The notes under the pieces: model-generated | Told to the model about the DNA's origin: nothing | What the model saw: only the letters and a program-made list of their open reading frames with translations | Database searches by the model: none | Program-made: the position numbers and the translations under genes | Part shown: in pieces, positions 1 to 8,604 of the stretch | Position numbering within the stretch: the stretch's first letter is position 1 | Layout of the letters: the number at the start of each line of letters is the position of its first letter | Source of the DNA: Candidatus Cloacimonas acidaminovorans str. Evry | Lineage (GTDB): Bacteria > Cloacimonadota > Cloacimonadia > Cloacimonadales > Cloacimonadaceae | Assembly: GCF_000146065.2 (NCBI RefSeq) | Contig: NC_020449.1 | Coordinates: 1,402,654-1,466,653 of the forward strand | Direction: 5' to 3' | Length of the DNA: 64,000 bases

Positions 1-10
1 CAGGAAAATA

Positions 11-130
11 ATGATGAGCTTTGAACCCGAAACAAAAAAAGAGATGATTAGCTCTCAAATAAAACCAAATAATGCAATAGAACTAATGGTTAATATTATT
101 TCCCTGTTCGTTAACCATATAAAGTATTAA
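11..130 (+). CDS. Possible small ORF or gene tail (39 aa)
   Basis: An ATG at 11 follows AGGA at 2-5 and opens a 39-residue frame ending TAA at 128-130. The same frame is open to the window edge, so it could be the tail of a gene that starts outside. I recognise no family. A similar PNNA-containing peptide is encoded around 606-671, so it may simply be part of a repeated relic. Confidence 0.2.
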   Translation: MMSFEPETKKEMISSQIKPNNAIELMVNIISLFVNHIKY

Positions 131-178
131 AAATTCCGTAGGTATGGCAGTTAGATAACGACGGATTTTAACCCGGCA
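131..178. repeat. Diverged GTTCC/CCCGG hairpin repeat
   Basis: Diverged member of the REP-like family best seen at 23950-24001. It has a TTCCGTAGG block, then AACGACGG, then TTTTAACCCGG. The first hairpin is degraded and the second half is well kept. Confidence 0.55.
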
Positions 179-223
179 ATAAAATATAGCGACGAAAAAG
201 AAAGGGTTTCGTAGTGAAGACAG

Positions 224-393
224 ATATTATAGAGGGATTTTAACAAGGAAAAGAAAAGACAAATTTTATATTTTAGTTGCTGAGTTTTAATTTATAATAA
301 ACAGAACGCATTTATTTTTTAGAGCTCTGTGAACTCTTTAGTAAAGAACAAATTTGCTAACCCATTTCTCTTCAATTGCCTTATTTGGGTTTA
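224..393. repeat. Composite dispersed repeat, copy 1
   Basis: A stretch of about 170 bp that can be aligned by eye with 41021-41190. It begins with the CAGATATTATAGA part of the REP-like family, continues through an AT-rich middle, and ends (319-393) in a relic coding sequence on the minus strand. The relic reads ...EEKWVSKF, then after a frameshift FTKEFTEL and a TAA stop at 319-321. Confidence 0.6.
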
Positions 394-441
394 ATAATTC
401 TCTAAAATTTCAGTAAAGACCCCGTAACATTTATTAGAGAA

Positions 442-496
442 GTGTTAGAGAAGTGTTACTGTAGTGTTAGGGTAGTGTTAGGGAATCGTTCAGGAA
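442..496. repeat. 11-bp-phased GTGTTA array (A)
   Basis: Five units start at 442, 453, 464, 475 and 486, exactly 11 bp apart. The consensus is GTGTTAGGGTA; the last unit is degenerate (TCGTTCAGGAA). A GTAAC in the opposite orientation lies just before it at 424. The same motif and period recur at 25289, 40473 and 58890. Confidence 0.8.
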
Positions 497-709
497 CCAA
501 TTAAGAATCAGTAAATTAGGCATTCGCTTTTTTACCTGTTTTTTCCTTCATAGAAATATAATTTGGCAGGTCATAATTGAGGTGGAATTTATTATCTTTG
601 TAGCAGATAGCAAATTAAACCCAAATAATGCTTTAGAAAAGATTATAAGGCAGATATTGGAATGGGGTTAGCAACTTCCAATCCGTCACAACACAAAGAC
701 CTTTATTTT

Positions 710-784
710 TCAGAGTTCTTCAAACTCTTTGGCAAATAGGAAGTTGCCAAACCATTTTTTCTTAACTGTATTGTTTTAGTTTAA
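710..784. repeat. Relic coding 3' end, copy 2
   Basis: Read on the minus strand it encodes NTVKKKWFGNFLFAKEFEEL followed by TGA at 710-712. It matches the ends of the composite repeats at 319-393 and 41116-41190, including the position of the stop codon. It is too short to be a gene and no upstream continuation is visible. Confidence 0.6.
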
Positions 785-887
785 ATATATATTATTTTAG
801 GGAAAGTTCTAAGGGAAAATCAAAAAAAACACTGGACAAAATAAACCATATATTAAAAAAGGATCTAAAATAAATTTTGGAGATAAA

Positions 888-1487
888 ATGAAGAAAGGAC
901 TGATTGTATTACTCGCAATTATCCTCGTGATTATAATTTGTGCCGGTTGGTTTATCGGACGTTATAATAACATTCAAAAAGAAAAGGTGAATGTAGAAAG
1001 TGCTTGGGCTCAGGTGCAAAATGTTTATCAAACCAGATATGACCTTGTTCCAAATTTAGTGGAAATAGTTCAAGGAGCTGCAAATTTCGAAAAATCAACT
1101 TTAACTCAAGTAACTGAAGCTCGTGCAAAAGCCGGTGGAAGTTTAAATCTTCCTCCTGAAGCATTAACCAATCCCCAGGCATTTCAGGCATTTCAACAAA
1201 GCCAGGCAGGATTAAGTGATGCCCTTTCCCGTTTAATGGTTGTAGTGGAACGTTATCCTGAATTGAAAGCCAACCAGAATTTTCTGGCTTTTCAAAGCCA
1301 GCTGGAAGGTATTGAAAACAGAATCAGAACTGAAAGAATGCGTTATAATGATGCAGCTAAAAAGTTCAATCAGCTGATAGTAACTTTCCCGAATAATATT
1401 ATTGCCAGTATTATTAAGGTTAAGCCCTTCCAATTCTTCCAGGCAGAAGAAAGTGCACAGAAAGCCCCTAAAGTTCAATTTGATTAA
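888..1487 (+). CDS. LemA family membrane protein
   Basis: A 199-residue protein with one N-terminal membrane segment (about residues 5-24). A long helical region of the LemA type follows, with the typical block NVESAWAQVQNVYQTRYDLV followed by PNLVE, and later NxFRxERxRYNDAxxxFN-like helices with YNDAAKKFN. LemA proteins are widespread, membrane-anchored and of unclear function. The start is well supported by GGAG at 879-882, six bases before the ATG. No neighbour is tightly coupled to it: 257 bp separate it from the MscS gene. Confidence 0.9.
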   Translation: MKKGLIVLLAIILVIIICAGWFIGRYNNIQKEKVNVESAWAQVQNVYQTRYDLVPNLVEIVQGAANFEKSTLTQVTEARAKAGGSLNLPPEALTNPQAFQAFQQSQAGLSDALSRLMVVVERYPELKANQNFLAFQSQLEGIENRIRTERMRYNDAAKKFNQLIVTFPNNIIASIIKVKPFQFFQAEESAQKAPKVQFD

Positions 1488-1744
1488 ATAACAATAAGTT
1501 ACGGAATATAATTTGTTTGTCATAATATTAAACCGTATATTAGTTCTGAATTGTTACAAGTATAGAGATTAGGTGGTTATTTAATTAAAGATGGTAGTTA
1601 TTGGCTGTTTGCTCTATTTTAGAAAACTTGAACCACAAAAAGTTAACAGAAGATAAGTGTTTCAAAGTAAAATAATATTTGGATAAATCTCCAAAATGAT
1701 TATCTTGTTTTAGGATGCCAAAATTATTAGAGTGAGGAAAAAAA

Positions 1745-2581
1745 GTGCTACTGGCTATTAATGTAGAAAAGCTTACAGGGGATTTCATTACTCCAGAAAG
1801 GATAAGTTTGATAATTCGGGTTATTCTTATTCTGTTGGTGGGAATTCCTTTGGTAAGATTGATTCGTTCCCTAACTAAGAAGATAGTTAAAAACCGCCTT
1901 TCCCCTCAAAGTGAACAGTTAGTTGTCCGCTCCGTTTATTATGTAGCAATTTTAATTCTGCTTATTACCTTACTGAATGAATTTGGATTTCGGCTTTCTG
2001 CCATTTTAGGAGCTGCAGGCATTTTTGGTGTAGCTATCGGTTTTGCTTCTCAGACCAGCTTTTCCAACATTATTAGTGGTATATTTTTAATATCGGAAAA
2101 GCCATTTAAAGTAGGAGATGTGGTTCAGGTAAGTTCCAATATCGGAACAATTGAATCCATAGACCTTTTATCTATCAAGCTGAAAACACCTGATAACCGC
2201 TATGTGCGAGTTCCTAATGAAACAATGATTAAGACGGAAGTTATCAATATTACCCGCTATCCTGTGCGCCGTGTTGATATAAATCTTTCTGTTAGCTATG
2301 ATGATGATCTGCATAAAGTTCAGGAAGTTCTTTTAGGACTTGCAGAAAGCAATCCTTGGGCATTAAAAGACCCGGCTCCTTTGTTTTCCATAGACAAATT
2401 TGGTGACTCGGGAATCCAGATTCTTTTTGGCGTCTGGACAAAAAAAGAAGATATTCAAAATTTGAAGACCTCTTTGATGATTGGCATCAAGGAGAAATTT
2501 AAACAGGAAAATATCACAATTCCCTTCCCTCACATATTGATTGCCAATGCTGAGGAACTAAAAAATGAACCCATATCATAA
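1745..2581 (+). CDS. mscS: Small-conductance mechanosensitive channel (MscS family)
   Basis: A 278-residue protein close in size to E. coli MscS. It has three membrane segments (about 18-40, 58-80 and 84-115). The third is the Gly/Ala-rich pore helix, containing LGAAGIFGVAIGFASQ. A beta domain with KVGDVVQV and an alpha/beta C-terminal domain follow. Such channels open under membrane tension and release solutes during hypo-osmotic shock. The start is a GTG preceded by GAGG at 1735-1738. It lies 28 bp upstream of the HAD phosphatase on the same strand, so cotranscription is likely. Confidence 0.92.
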   Translation: MLLAINVEKLTGDFITPERISLIIRVILILLVGIPLVRLIRSLTKKIVKNRLSPQSEQLVVRSVYYVAILILLITLLNEFGFRLSAILGAAGIFGVAIGFASQTSFSNIISGIFLISEKPFKVGDVVQVSSNIGTIESIDLLSIKLKTPDNRYVRVPNETMIKTEVINITRYPVRRVDINLSVSYDDDLHKVQEVLLGLAESNPWALKDPAPLFSIDKFGDSGIQILFGVWTKKEDIQNLKTSLMIGIKEKFKQENITIPFPHILIANAEELKNEPIS

Positions 2582-2609
2582 AATAAAATAAAGAGAAAGG
2601 AAGTGAAGA

Positions 2610-3314
2610 ATGGCTACAAAACCTCAAATCAAAGCCATCATCTTTGATCTTGATGGCACTTTAATTGACAGCGTTGTTGATATCGCAGGGGCGATGAATG
2701 CTGCCTTAAAAGAACTTGGCTACCCTGAACATCCGGTAGAGGCATATAAAACCTTTATTGGTGATGGACACATGGAATTGGCAAGAAAAGTTTTACCGGA
2801 AGATAAAAGAACCCCGGAAAATATTGAAGCTCTTGCTAAAAAATTCTGGGATCATTACGATATTGAATGGTATCTGCATACCAATATTTTCCCCGGTGTA
2901 TTGTACCTCATTCAATTAGCTGTAGCCCGTAAAATGAAACTGGCAATTCTTTCCAACAAGCCACATTATTTTACGAAGAAAATGATTCGTCATTTCTTCC
3001 GGGGAGCAATGATTCGCCATACTAAAAATCCTTTTGGCGTTTATAGCGGTGAAGAACCCAATAAACCCAAAAAACCTGATCCCACCGTAGCTCTGGAACT
3101 TGTCCAACACTTAATTGTAAAACCGCAAAATGTTGCTCTTGTTGGAGATAGTGTTGTAGATATTCAGACCGCTAAAAATGCTGGAATGATTGCTATAGGC
3201 GCTGCATGGGGTTATGGAAACAAAAAAGACCTCCAAGATGCTGGAGCCGATTTGATTTTTGACAGCCCTACAGAGATGTCCACTTATTTGGATTCTCAAC
3301 CCCTTTGTCCATGA
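2610..3314 (+). CDS. HAD-superfamily phosphatase (phosphoglycolate phosphatase-like)
   Basis: A 234-residue HAD hydrolase. Motif I is [10 protein letters not shown] with nucleophile Asp13 and acid/base Asp15. Motif II is Ser115 in ILSNK, a lysine lies in the NKPKKPDP stretch (151-158), and motif III is GDSVVD with Asp180 and Asp184. The helical cap between motifs I and II resembles Gph/PGP-type enzymes, but the substrate cannot be read from sequence. GAAAGGAAG (2594-2602) precedes the ATG. Its stop overlaps the ATG of the next gene (ATGA at 3311-3314), which implies translational coupling to the YjbQ protein. Confidence 0.88.
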   Translation: MATKPQIKAIIFDLDGTLIDSVVDIAGAMNAALKELGYPEHPVEAYKTFIGDGHMELARKVLPEDKRTPENIEALAKKFWDHYDIEWYLHTNIFPGVLYLIQLAVARKMKLAILSNKPHYFTKKMIRHFFRGAMIRHTKNPFGVYSGEEPNKPKKPDPTVALELVQHLIVKPQNVALVGDSVVDIQTAKNAGMIAIGAAWGYGNKKDLQDAGADLIFDSPTEMSTYLDSQPLCP

Positions 3315-3727
3315 AAAGTTATCGCCAGGAACTGCATTTCAGAACCGATAAACGCAGGGATTTTATAAACATAACTCCTCTGGTGAGAAATGTCTTACAC
3401 GAAAGCGGAATAAAAGATGGCTTGTGTTTAGTAAATTCTATGCACATTACTTCTTCCGTTTTTATCAATGATGACGAAAAAGGTCTCCATAGTGATTTTG
3501 AAACCTGGCTGGAAAAATTAGCTCCAGAAAAACCCTACTCCCAATATCGTCATAACGGTTTTGAAGATAATGCCGATGCTCATTTGAAAAGACAAATTAT
3601 GGGCAGAGAAGTTGTGATTGCCATAACCAACGGAGAATTGGATTTCGGAACCTGGGAACAAATATTCTACGGCGAATTTGACGGTATGCGCGATAAAAGG
3701 GTTTTGGTAAAAATAATCGGAGAATAA
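3311..3727 (+). CDS. YjbQ/UPF0047 family protein
   Basis: About 138 residues. It carries the family signature: HITSSVFIN, then [18 protein letters not shown] with its metal-binding-type histidines, then [18 protein letters not shown]. Family members form compact trimers and some have weak thiamine-phosphate synthase activity; the physiological role is uncertain. I choose the ATG at 3311 rather than a TTG at 3305 because it overlaps the previous stop as ATGA and gives the usual N-terminus. Confidence 0.88.
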   Translation: MKSYRQELHFRTDKRRDFINITPLVRNVLHESGIKDGLCLVNSMHITSSVFINDDEKGLHSDFETWLEKLAPEKPYSQYRHNGFEDNADAHLKRQIMGREVVIAITNGELDFGTWEQIFYGEFDGMRDKRVLVKIIGE

Positions 3728-3791
3728 AAAACTTATAGCCGATTAAACGTTTATAAGATACAATTAACACAAGGATTACAGATAATTAGAG

Positions 3792-3827
3792 GAAGCCCAA
3801 AAGTAACTTACGGGCTTCATCATTTTT
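3792..3827 (+). terminator. Probable intrinsic terminator
   Basis: A perfect 7-bp stem (GAAGCCC at 3792-3798, GGGCTTC at 3812-3818) is followed by ATCATTTTT. It lies 65 bp after the YjbQ stop and would end the 888-3727 transcripts. Confidence 0.65.
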
Positions 3828-4018
3828 GATATGTTTTTTTTAACTGCTTTTTTATATTTGTATTCCTGCTTGACAGTAAAAATCTTTGAATTATTAAGGC
3901 AAGAAGAAGATTAAGATATACAGATAACCTGTTATTTTAGAGGAAACAGGAATCTATATTGATTATACCATATTCAAGTTCAAAGCTATATTAGTTATAC
4001 ATAGATAAGGATTTATAT

Positions 4019-5071
4019 ATGAAAATAGTGCAAATTGTAGGAGCCAGACCTCAATTTATAAAATTGGCTCCTCTTTCCCGGGAAGTTAGAAAACACCATC
4101 AGGAAGTAATTATTCACAGTGGACAGCATTACGATATTCAAATGAATGAGGTCTTTTTCAGGGATTTGGAAATTCCTGCTCCTGATTATAATCTTAATGT
4201 TGGTTCCGGCAGCCAAAGCACACAAACCGCAGGTATATTAAATGCTTTGGAGCCCGTTTTAATAAAAGAAAAACCGGACCTGGCAATTGTTTATGGCGAT
4301 ACCAATACTACTCTTGCAGGAGCTTTAACCTCTGCCAAACTGGGAATTAAAACAGCTCATATAGAAGCCGGATTACGAAGTTATAATAAAAGTATGCCGG
4401 AAGAGATAAACAGGATTGTAGCTGATCATATAAGCGATATTTTATTAGCTCCCACAGAAACAGCTATGCACAATGCAAGCAAAGAAGGCTTGCTGGAAAA
4501 AACATTCCTGGTTGGGGATATAATGGTTGATTCACTTTCTTTCGGAATAAAAAAAGCGGAAAAAGAAGCAAATGTCTTATCTACTTTGCAATTGGAGGAT
4601 AAAAACTACTGTCTTCTGACATTGCACAGACCTTATAATGTAGATGATCCTGATAATTTATATCATATTCTTGAAGGATTGGATGCCTTACAACAACTAA
4701 TAATTTTTCCGGTTCATCCCCGCACGCTTAATATTCTTAATAATATAAAAAACATCCGTTTTAGTAATATCCGTTTGATAGAACCTCAAGCATATCTGGA
4801 TTTTCTGCTTCTGATGAAACATTCTCGGATGATTTTTACCGATTCAGGAGGAATTCAAAAAGAAGCATATATTTTACAAAAGCCCTGTGTTACTCTTCGT
4901 CCTGAAACAGAATGGGTAGAAACAGTCCAAAGCGGATGGAATCTTCTGTTACCCGTTTTTTCTCGGGATTTTCCTTTCGTTGTAAATAATTTTAAGCCAC
5001 CGGAAACTCATCCTGCTCTCTTCGGTGAAAATGTAGCGGAAAAAATAATGCAGCTGCTGGAAAATAAATAG
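4019..5071 (+). CDS. wecB: UDP-N-acetylglucosamine 2-epimerase (non-hydrolysing)
   Basis: A 350-residue enzyme interconverting UDP-GlcNAc and UDP-ManNAc, the precursor of ManNAc-containing surface polysaccharides. Motifs appear in family order: GARPQFIK (8-15), GQHYD (35-39), GDTNTT (93-98), HIEAGLRS (114-121), PEEINR (127-132), TLHRPYN (201-207), TDSGGIQKEA (274-283) and LRPETEWVET (293-302). AAGGA lies about 10 bp before the ATG. It stands alone after the terminator and converges with the minus-strand peptidase gene. A TTGACA lies upstream at 3870-3875, but I see no clear -10 element. Confidence 0.93.
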   Translation: MKIVQIVGARPQFIKLAPLSREVRKHHQEVIIHSGQHYDIQMNEVFFRDLEIPAPDYNLNVGSGSQSTQTAGILNALEPVLIKEKPDLAIVYGDTNTTLAGALTSAKLGIKTAHIEAGLRSYNKSMPEEINRIVADHISDILLAPTETAMHNASKEGLLEKTFLVGDIMVDSLSFGIKKAEKEANVLSTLQLEDKNYCLLTLHRPYNVDDPDNLYHILEGLDALQQLIIFPVHPRTLNILNNIKNIRFSNIRLIEPQAYLDFLLLMKHSRMIFTDSGGIQKEAYILQKPCVTLRPETEWVETVQSGWNLLLPVFSRDFPFVVNNFKPPETHPALFGENVAEKIMQLLENK

Positions 5072-5131
5072 CAATTGCCATCGCTGTTTTATTCCAAACA
5101 TTCAGTAAAGAAAATTCTGAAAAAACTTTTT

Positions 5132-8100
5132 TTATCTTACAACTCTTTGGGCTACTACTTTAAAAAACTTTTTCTCCGTGTTTAAAGGTGTTTCCCAAAA
5201 AGTTGCAGAAGTAGAACCCACAGGCAGGAAAACTTCATCCGGTGAATTTGCAGAATAGATAACATAATTATTGGCATAAGGAATTGCATTCCAGGATATT
5301 CTAACATTAGTATCCTGAACTTGCAATTGCACTTGTGGTTGGCTAATTGCAGGCACATAAGTTCCGATTAACATAAAAGGATCGTATTCCGCACAAAGAG
5401 GTAAAGTAACATTACGATTTGTTACATCCGTTACCGAAAAACAATAGAAAAGAGTATCACCAATAACCGGAGCCGTAAGATTAGTTACCCAATTTCCATC
5501 ACTTTGTAAAGTCAAGTTACTACTTTGCCAGATTCCATTTTTCCCGATTTTCCAGGAAATGTATGTTGCACTTGGATTTAGTGCATTAGTATGAGTAATA
5601 TTGGCACTCAAGGTAAGGGACTGTGAAACGGAAGAAAGAACTGGAGGAATATGCTTAAGAGAAATCATTTTATCATCAAAAATAGTGTTAACCCTGCAGT
5701 GAATGGCATCTGTGGACTCAAAATTGCTGTATAAATATCCAGTAACAATATAACCTGGCATTGCATTTTGATATGCAAGAATAGCAGAAGCATCATTCGC
5801 GGTCCCCATTAAAGGCACATAAATATGCTTATTCAAAATAAAGGAATTGGTATAGGGTTCATCATTGGGAGTATAGACCCTATAAATTTTATAGGGAGTG
5901 CCATAGCTGGAAAGTTTTGTTTCCCATTGAGTTACTACTGCTTCAATAGCACTATATTGCGAATGGTTTGTTGGCACACTGCGAATAATAACTTTATCTA
6001 CACCCAGAAGCTTTGCCCAGCAGTCAATATGGTTTATATATGTATTATTGGGATCGGGATACAATTGATAATCAGTAACTCCAAGATAGTTGTTAAACAT
6101 AGTATTTATATCATTTTGACTGAGGGAAGTATTTTCCGTTAACACCAGGTCTGTACTCATTGCTTTTCCCTGTCCATCGGTCATAATATTACCGCCTGTA
6201 TGAGTAATATTCATCTTATATAAATCTACTCCCAGGAAATTAGCTATTGCAAGAGGAACGGCATCATCATAAGGACGAGGACGATTATAGGTAAAATCAA
6301 TCAATTGGAGATTATTCTCCCTATTCATAATAGTCCAAGGACCATAATCTCTTATCCAATAGGTATCATTATCCGTAACAATATAACGCACATTAGCCAT
6401 ATTAACACCATTGGAAACAAGGGCTGAATTACAAGTTGCCTGAAGTGAACTGGATACGACCACATACAAAAGACAATTATTAGATAAATCAGCTATCAGA
6501 GAATAGGGCAAACCAAAAGGATAACGAATTATTGAACCTTGAGCAGGTTCCCATTCTGCTACAAAACGAGGTTGGTCCGGAGGAACATTAACCTGTTGTA
6601 ATGAACCAGTGTAAGTTACTCTATTAAAAGCAGTAACCGTTACTGTATAAGTAATTTCTCCTGATGGAGGATTGCTGATATTAACAATTGCCGAACCACT
6701 ACTATTGGTAACCGCTTTGCCGTAAATAGTATTATTATAGGTTATTGCCACAAGAGCATTTGCTACCCCTGAAGAGATAATAATATTATTTGTTCCTGAA
6801 GTTACGGATGCAGGGTGGCTAACTGTCATTGCCAGAGGGGTCTTTGAACGGACCTGAAGGGATGCATCTCCGAAAATATGCCAGGTTTTAAACATATTTA
6901 CACCATCAGACCCATAAACATCCATCATTTTGCAGGAACCGTTATAATACAAACCACCCAGGGTTGTATGCACTTCTCCAGTTAAGAGGTCTGTAACTTC
7001 ATCTTGAGCTCGCATAGGAGAAGCCCAGGATTGATTTATAGAACTGGCATAAATGCCAACTGCTCCCCCATTGGCATTTCTCATCCAGGCTTCAGCAAAA
7101 CAAGTATAAGAAACAAAATTACCGTTCACACAGGCAACATCCATAATAAAGGGAACTTTATTGCCATTAGTAAGAGCTGAAGCATTAGTATTGCTAAAAC
7201 CAGTTGTTCCCCAGGAAGTATTGGAACCATGACCCACATAATTGATAAAACCCCGCCCGGCGTTTACATTAGTAGTAACCGTGGAAGCTGAGGCACCCGG
7301 ATCATAAATTTGATCCACACTGGTGTAGCCATAATTTAGCAGTTTAGTCCGAATCAAATTCATATGGGTTATATCACTTTCACCATTATCACCTTCGCCA
7401 CTAGTTCCTTCAGCAGAAGCAATTCCCATTGCTTTGGATAACCAGGTAGCCGAAGTATTCAAGTCCCTTTCGTATTGGATTGTTTTATTCACTTGCGCCG
7501 TTACTTCTGCTGTAGTTTGAGCTGAAAACCTGCCGATAAAAATATCAGGATAATTATCACTACCGGCAACTAAAGAAAAACTCGGATCACTTCCTCCTCC
7601 GCTATAAGAAAGAGTTGGAATTTGAGGTGCATCACCAACCAGTTGCACAAAGGTAATAGAATTATCTGCATTATAGCGATTTTGAATATAGGCCTTAAGT
7701 TGATTGGCAGTAGTTCCGATTGTGCTGAATTCCACTAACTCCGTATCTATCCCTTTCTGCCTTTTCCAATTAATATAGGGAGCTATCTGAGTTAAAAAAC
7801 TTGAATGACAGATTACCAGTAATTTACCGTAGGAATCATCTACAGGGGTATAACGATAGGAATTCCAGTTCAAAAAATGGTTTTCATAAAGAGGGCAAAA
7901 ACTACGGGAAACAGAAGTCCGGGAGCGGTTGAAAGAGTTTACGGTATCATTTCCTTGGTTATAAACTTTCACTTTATAAGAAGTATAAACTCTTAAAGTT
8001 CCCGTAACTGGATTATAGGCAAAAGGAGTAGTTAAAACGGTTATCCCACGGAAATCCCTTAAAATATAGGGCTCTGATAAAGCAACCATTTTTTGAGGAT

Positions 8101-8518
8101 AGAAAGAGTTTTCCTGATAGACATTGCCAAAAGTGTAAGGAATTGTAGCCGGATTTATATCACGCGTAATAACCCCTTTGGAAGGAGCCACCTTGATGGG
8201 ATAGTCCTTAAATTCAAGATCAAAGACCTCAATCGCCATCAATGCCTGATCCGGAATAATAATACTGCGGTTAAAAACAGGCAATTCGGGATAGCCCTTA
8301 TCTTGAGTTATTCCTTCTTTAGGCAGACGAATTTGATACCATTCCTCACCTTCAATAGTGACCATATTTTTTTCAAATGCACTTATTCGGTATTCCAGGA
8401 TGGTCTCGTTTTCATTATCAATAAGCAGGGATACGGAATTTTTACTATTACCCTCAGCAATCAATTCTGCACTTAAGCTAAAAGACAGGAGCAGAAATAT
8501 AGCTGGTAATATTGCCAT
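5132..8518 (-). CDS. Secreted gingipain-type (C25) peptidase fused to a PPAD-type peptidylarginine deiminase
   Basis: An 1128-residue secreted protein. A signal peptide (1-17) is followed by a gingipain-like propeptide region (about 20-205) and a C25 catalytic domain (about 225-560). The His-Cys dyad is H430 in YVGHGS and C463 in MDVACVNGNF. An Ig-like domain (about 561-646) comes next. A deiminase domain (about 651-955) follows, with D724 (RDYGP), H830 and D832 (HIDCWAKL), N891 (YTNSFILN) and C941 (HCRVN). These are the residues expected of the guanidino-modifying enzyme fold, and the surrounding sequence resembles Porphyromonas PPAD more than agmatine deiminase. An Ig-like (about 958-1040) and an FnIII-like domain (about 1055-1128) end the protein; no Por-type sorting domain is seen. 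A gene-start oddity is described under findings. Arg specificity of the peptidase is not shown by sequence. Confidence 0.88.
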   Translation of the reverse strand: MAILPAIFLLLSFSLSAELIAEGNSKNSVSLLIDNENETILEYRISAFEKNMVTIEGEEWYQIRLPKEGITQDKGYPELPVFNRSIIIPDQALMAIEVFDLEFKDYPIKVAPSKGVITRDINPATIPYTFGNVYQENSFYPQKMVALSEPYILRDFRGITVLTTPFAYNPVTGTLRVYTSYKVKVYNQGNDTVNSFNRSRTSVSRSFCPLYENHFLNWNSYRYTPVDDSYGKLLVICHSSFLTQIAPYINWKRQKGIDTELVEFSTIGTTANQLKAYIQNRYNADNSITFVQLVGDAPQIPTLSYSGGGSDPSFSLVAGSDNYPDIFIGRFSAQTTAEVTAQVNKTIQYERDLNTSATWLSKAMGIASAEGTSGEGDNGESDITHMNLIRTKLLNYGYTSVDQIYDPGASASTVTTNVNAGRGFINYVGHGSNTSWGTTGFSNTNASALTNGNKVPFIMDVACVNGNFVSYTCFAEAWMRNANGGAVGIYASSINQSWASPMRAQDEVTDLLTGEVHTTLGGLYYNGSCKMMDVYGSDGVNMFKTWHIFGDASLQVRSKTPLAMTVSHPASVTSGTNNIIISSGVANALVAITYNNTIYGKAVTNSSGSAIVNISNPPSGEITYTVTVTAFNRVTYTGSLQQVNVPPDQPRFVAEWEPAQGSIIRYPFGLPYSLIADLSNNCLLYVVVSSSLQATCNSALVSNGVNMANVRYIVTDNDTYWIRDYGPWTIMNRENNLQLIDFTYNRPRPYDDAVPLAIANFLGVDLYKMNITHTGGNIMTDGQGKAMSTDLVLTENTSLSQNDINTMFNNYLGVTDYQLYPDPNNTYINHIDCWAKLLGVDKVIIRSVPTNHSQYSAIEAVVTQWETKLSSYGTPYKIYRVYTPNDEPYTNSFILNKHIYVPLMGTANDASAILAYQNAMPGYIVTGYLYSNFESTDAIHCRVNTIFDDKMISLKHIPPVLSSVSQSLTLSANITHTNALNPSATYISWKIGKNGIWQSSNLTLQSDGNWVTNLTAPVIGDTLFYCFSVTDVTNRNVTLPLCAEYDPFMLIGTYVPAISQPQVQLQVQDTNVRISWNAIPYANNYVIYSANSPDEVFLPVGSTSATFWETPLNTEKKFFKVVAQRVVR

Positions 8519-8604
8519 TTTTTCATAAAAGGTCCTTTACTCATCCGTAAATACTATTTTCCTTCCCAGGAATGTTAAACTTTGATGAGCTGTTATAATT
8601 TTAT

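Larger units (their letters stand above)
1..887. other. Gene-free repeat-rich region
   Basis: No convincing full-length gene is visible. The region holds a GTTCC/CCCGG hairpin relic (131-178), a composite repeat (224-393), an 11-bp-phased array (442-496) and a second relic of a coding 3' end (710-784). Two short plus-strand reading frames (11-130 and about 582-671) share the residues PNNA, which suggests relics of related sequence rather than separate genes. Confidence 0.7.

Noticed and set aside
442-496. CRISPR-like array
   Set aside because: Units are 11 bp with no unique spacers of 26-40 bp, and no cas gene is in the window.
5825-6142. Plus-strand frame inside the deiminase region
   Set aside because: It is antisense to a gene with complete catalytic motifs and lacks a start signal.
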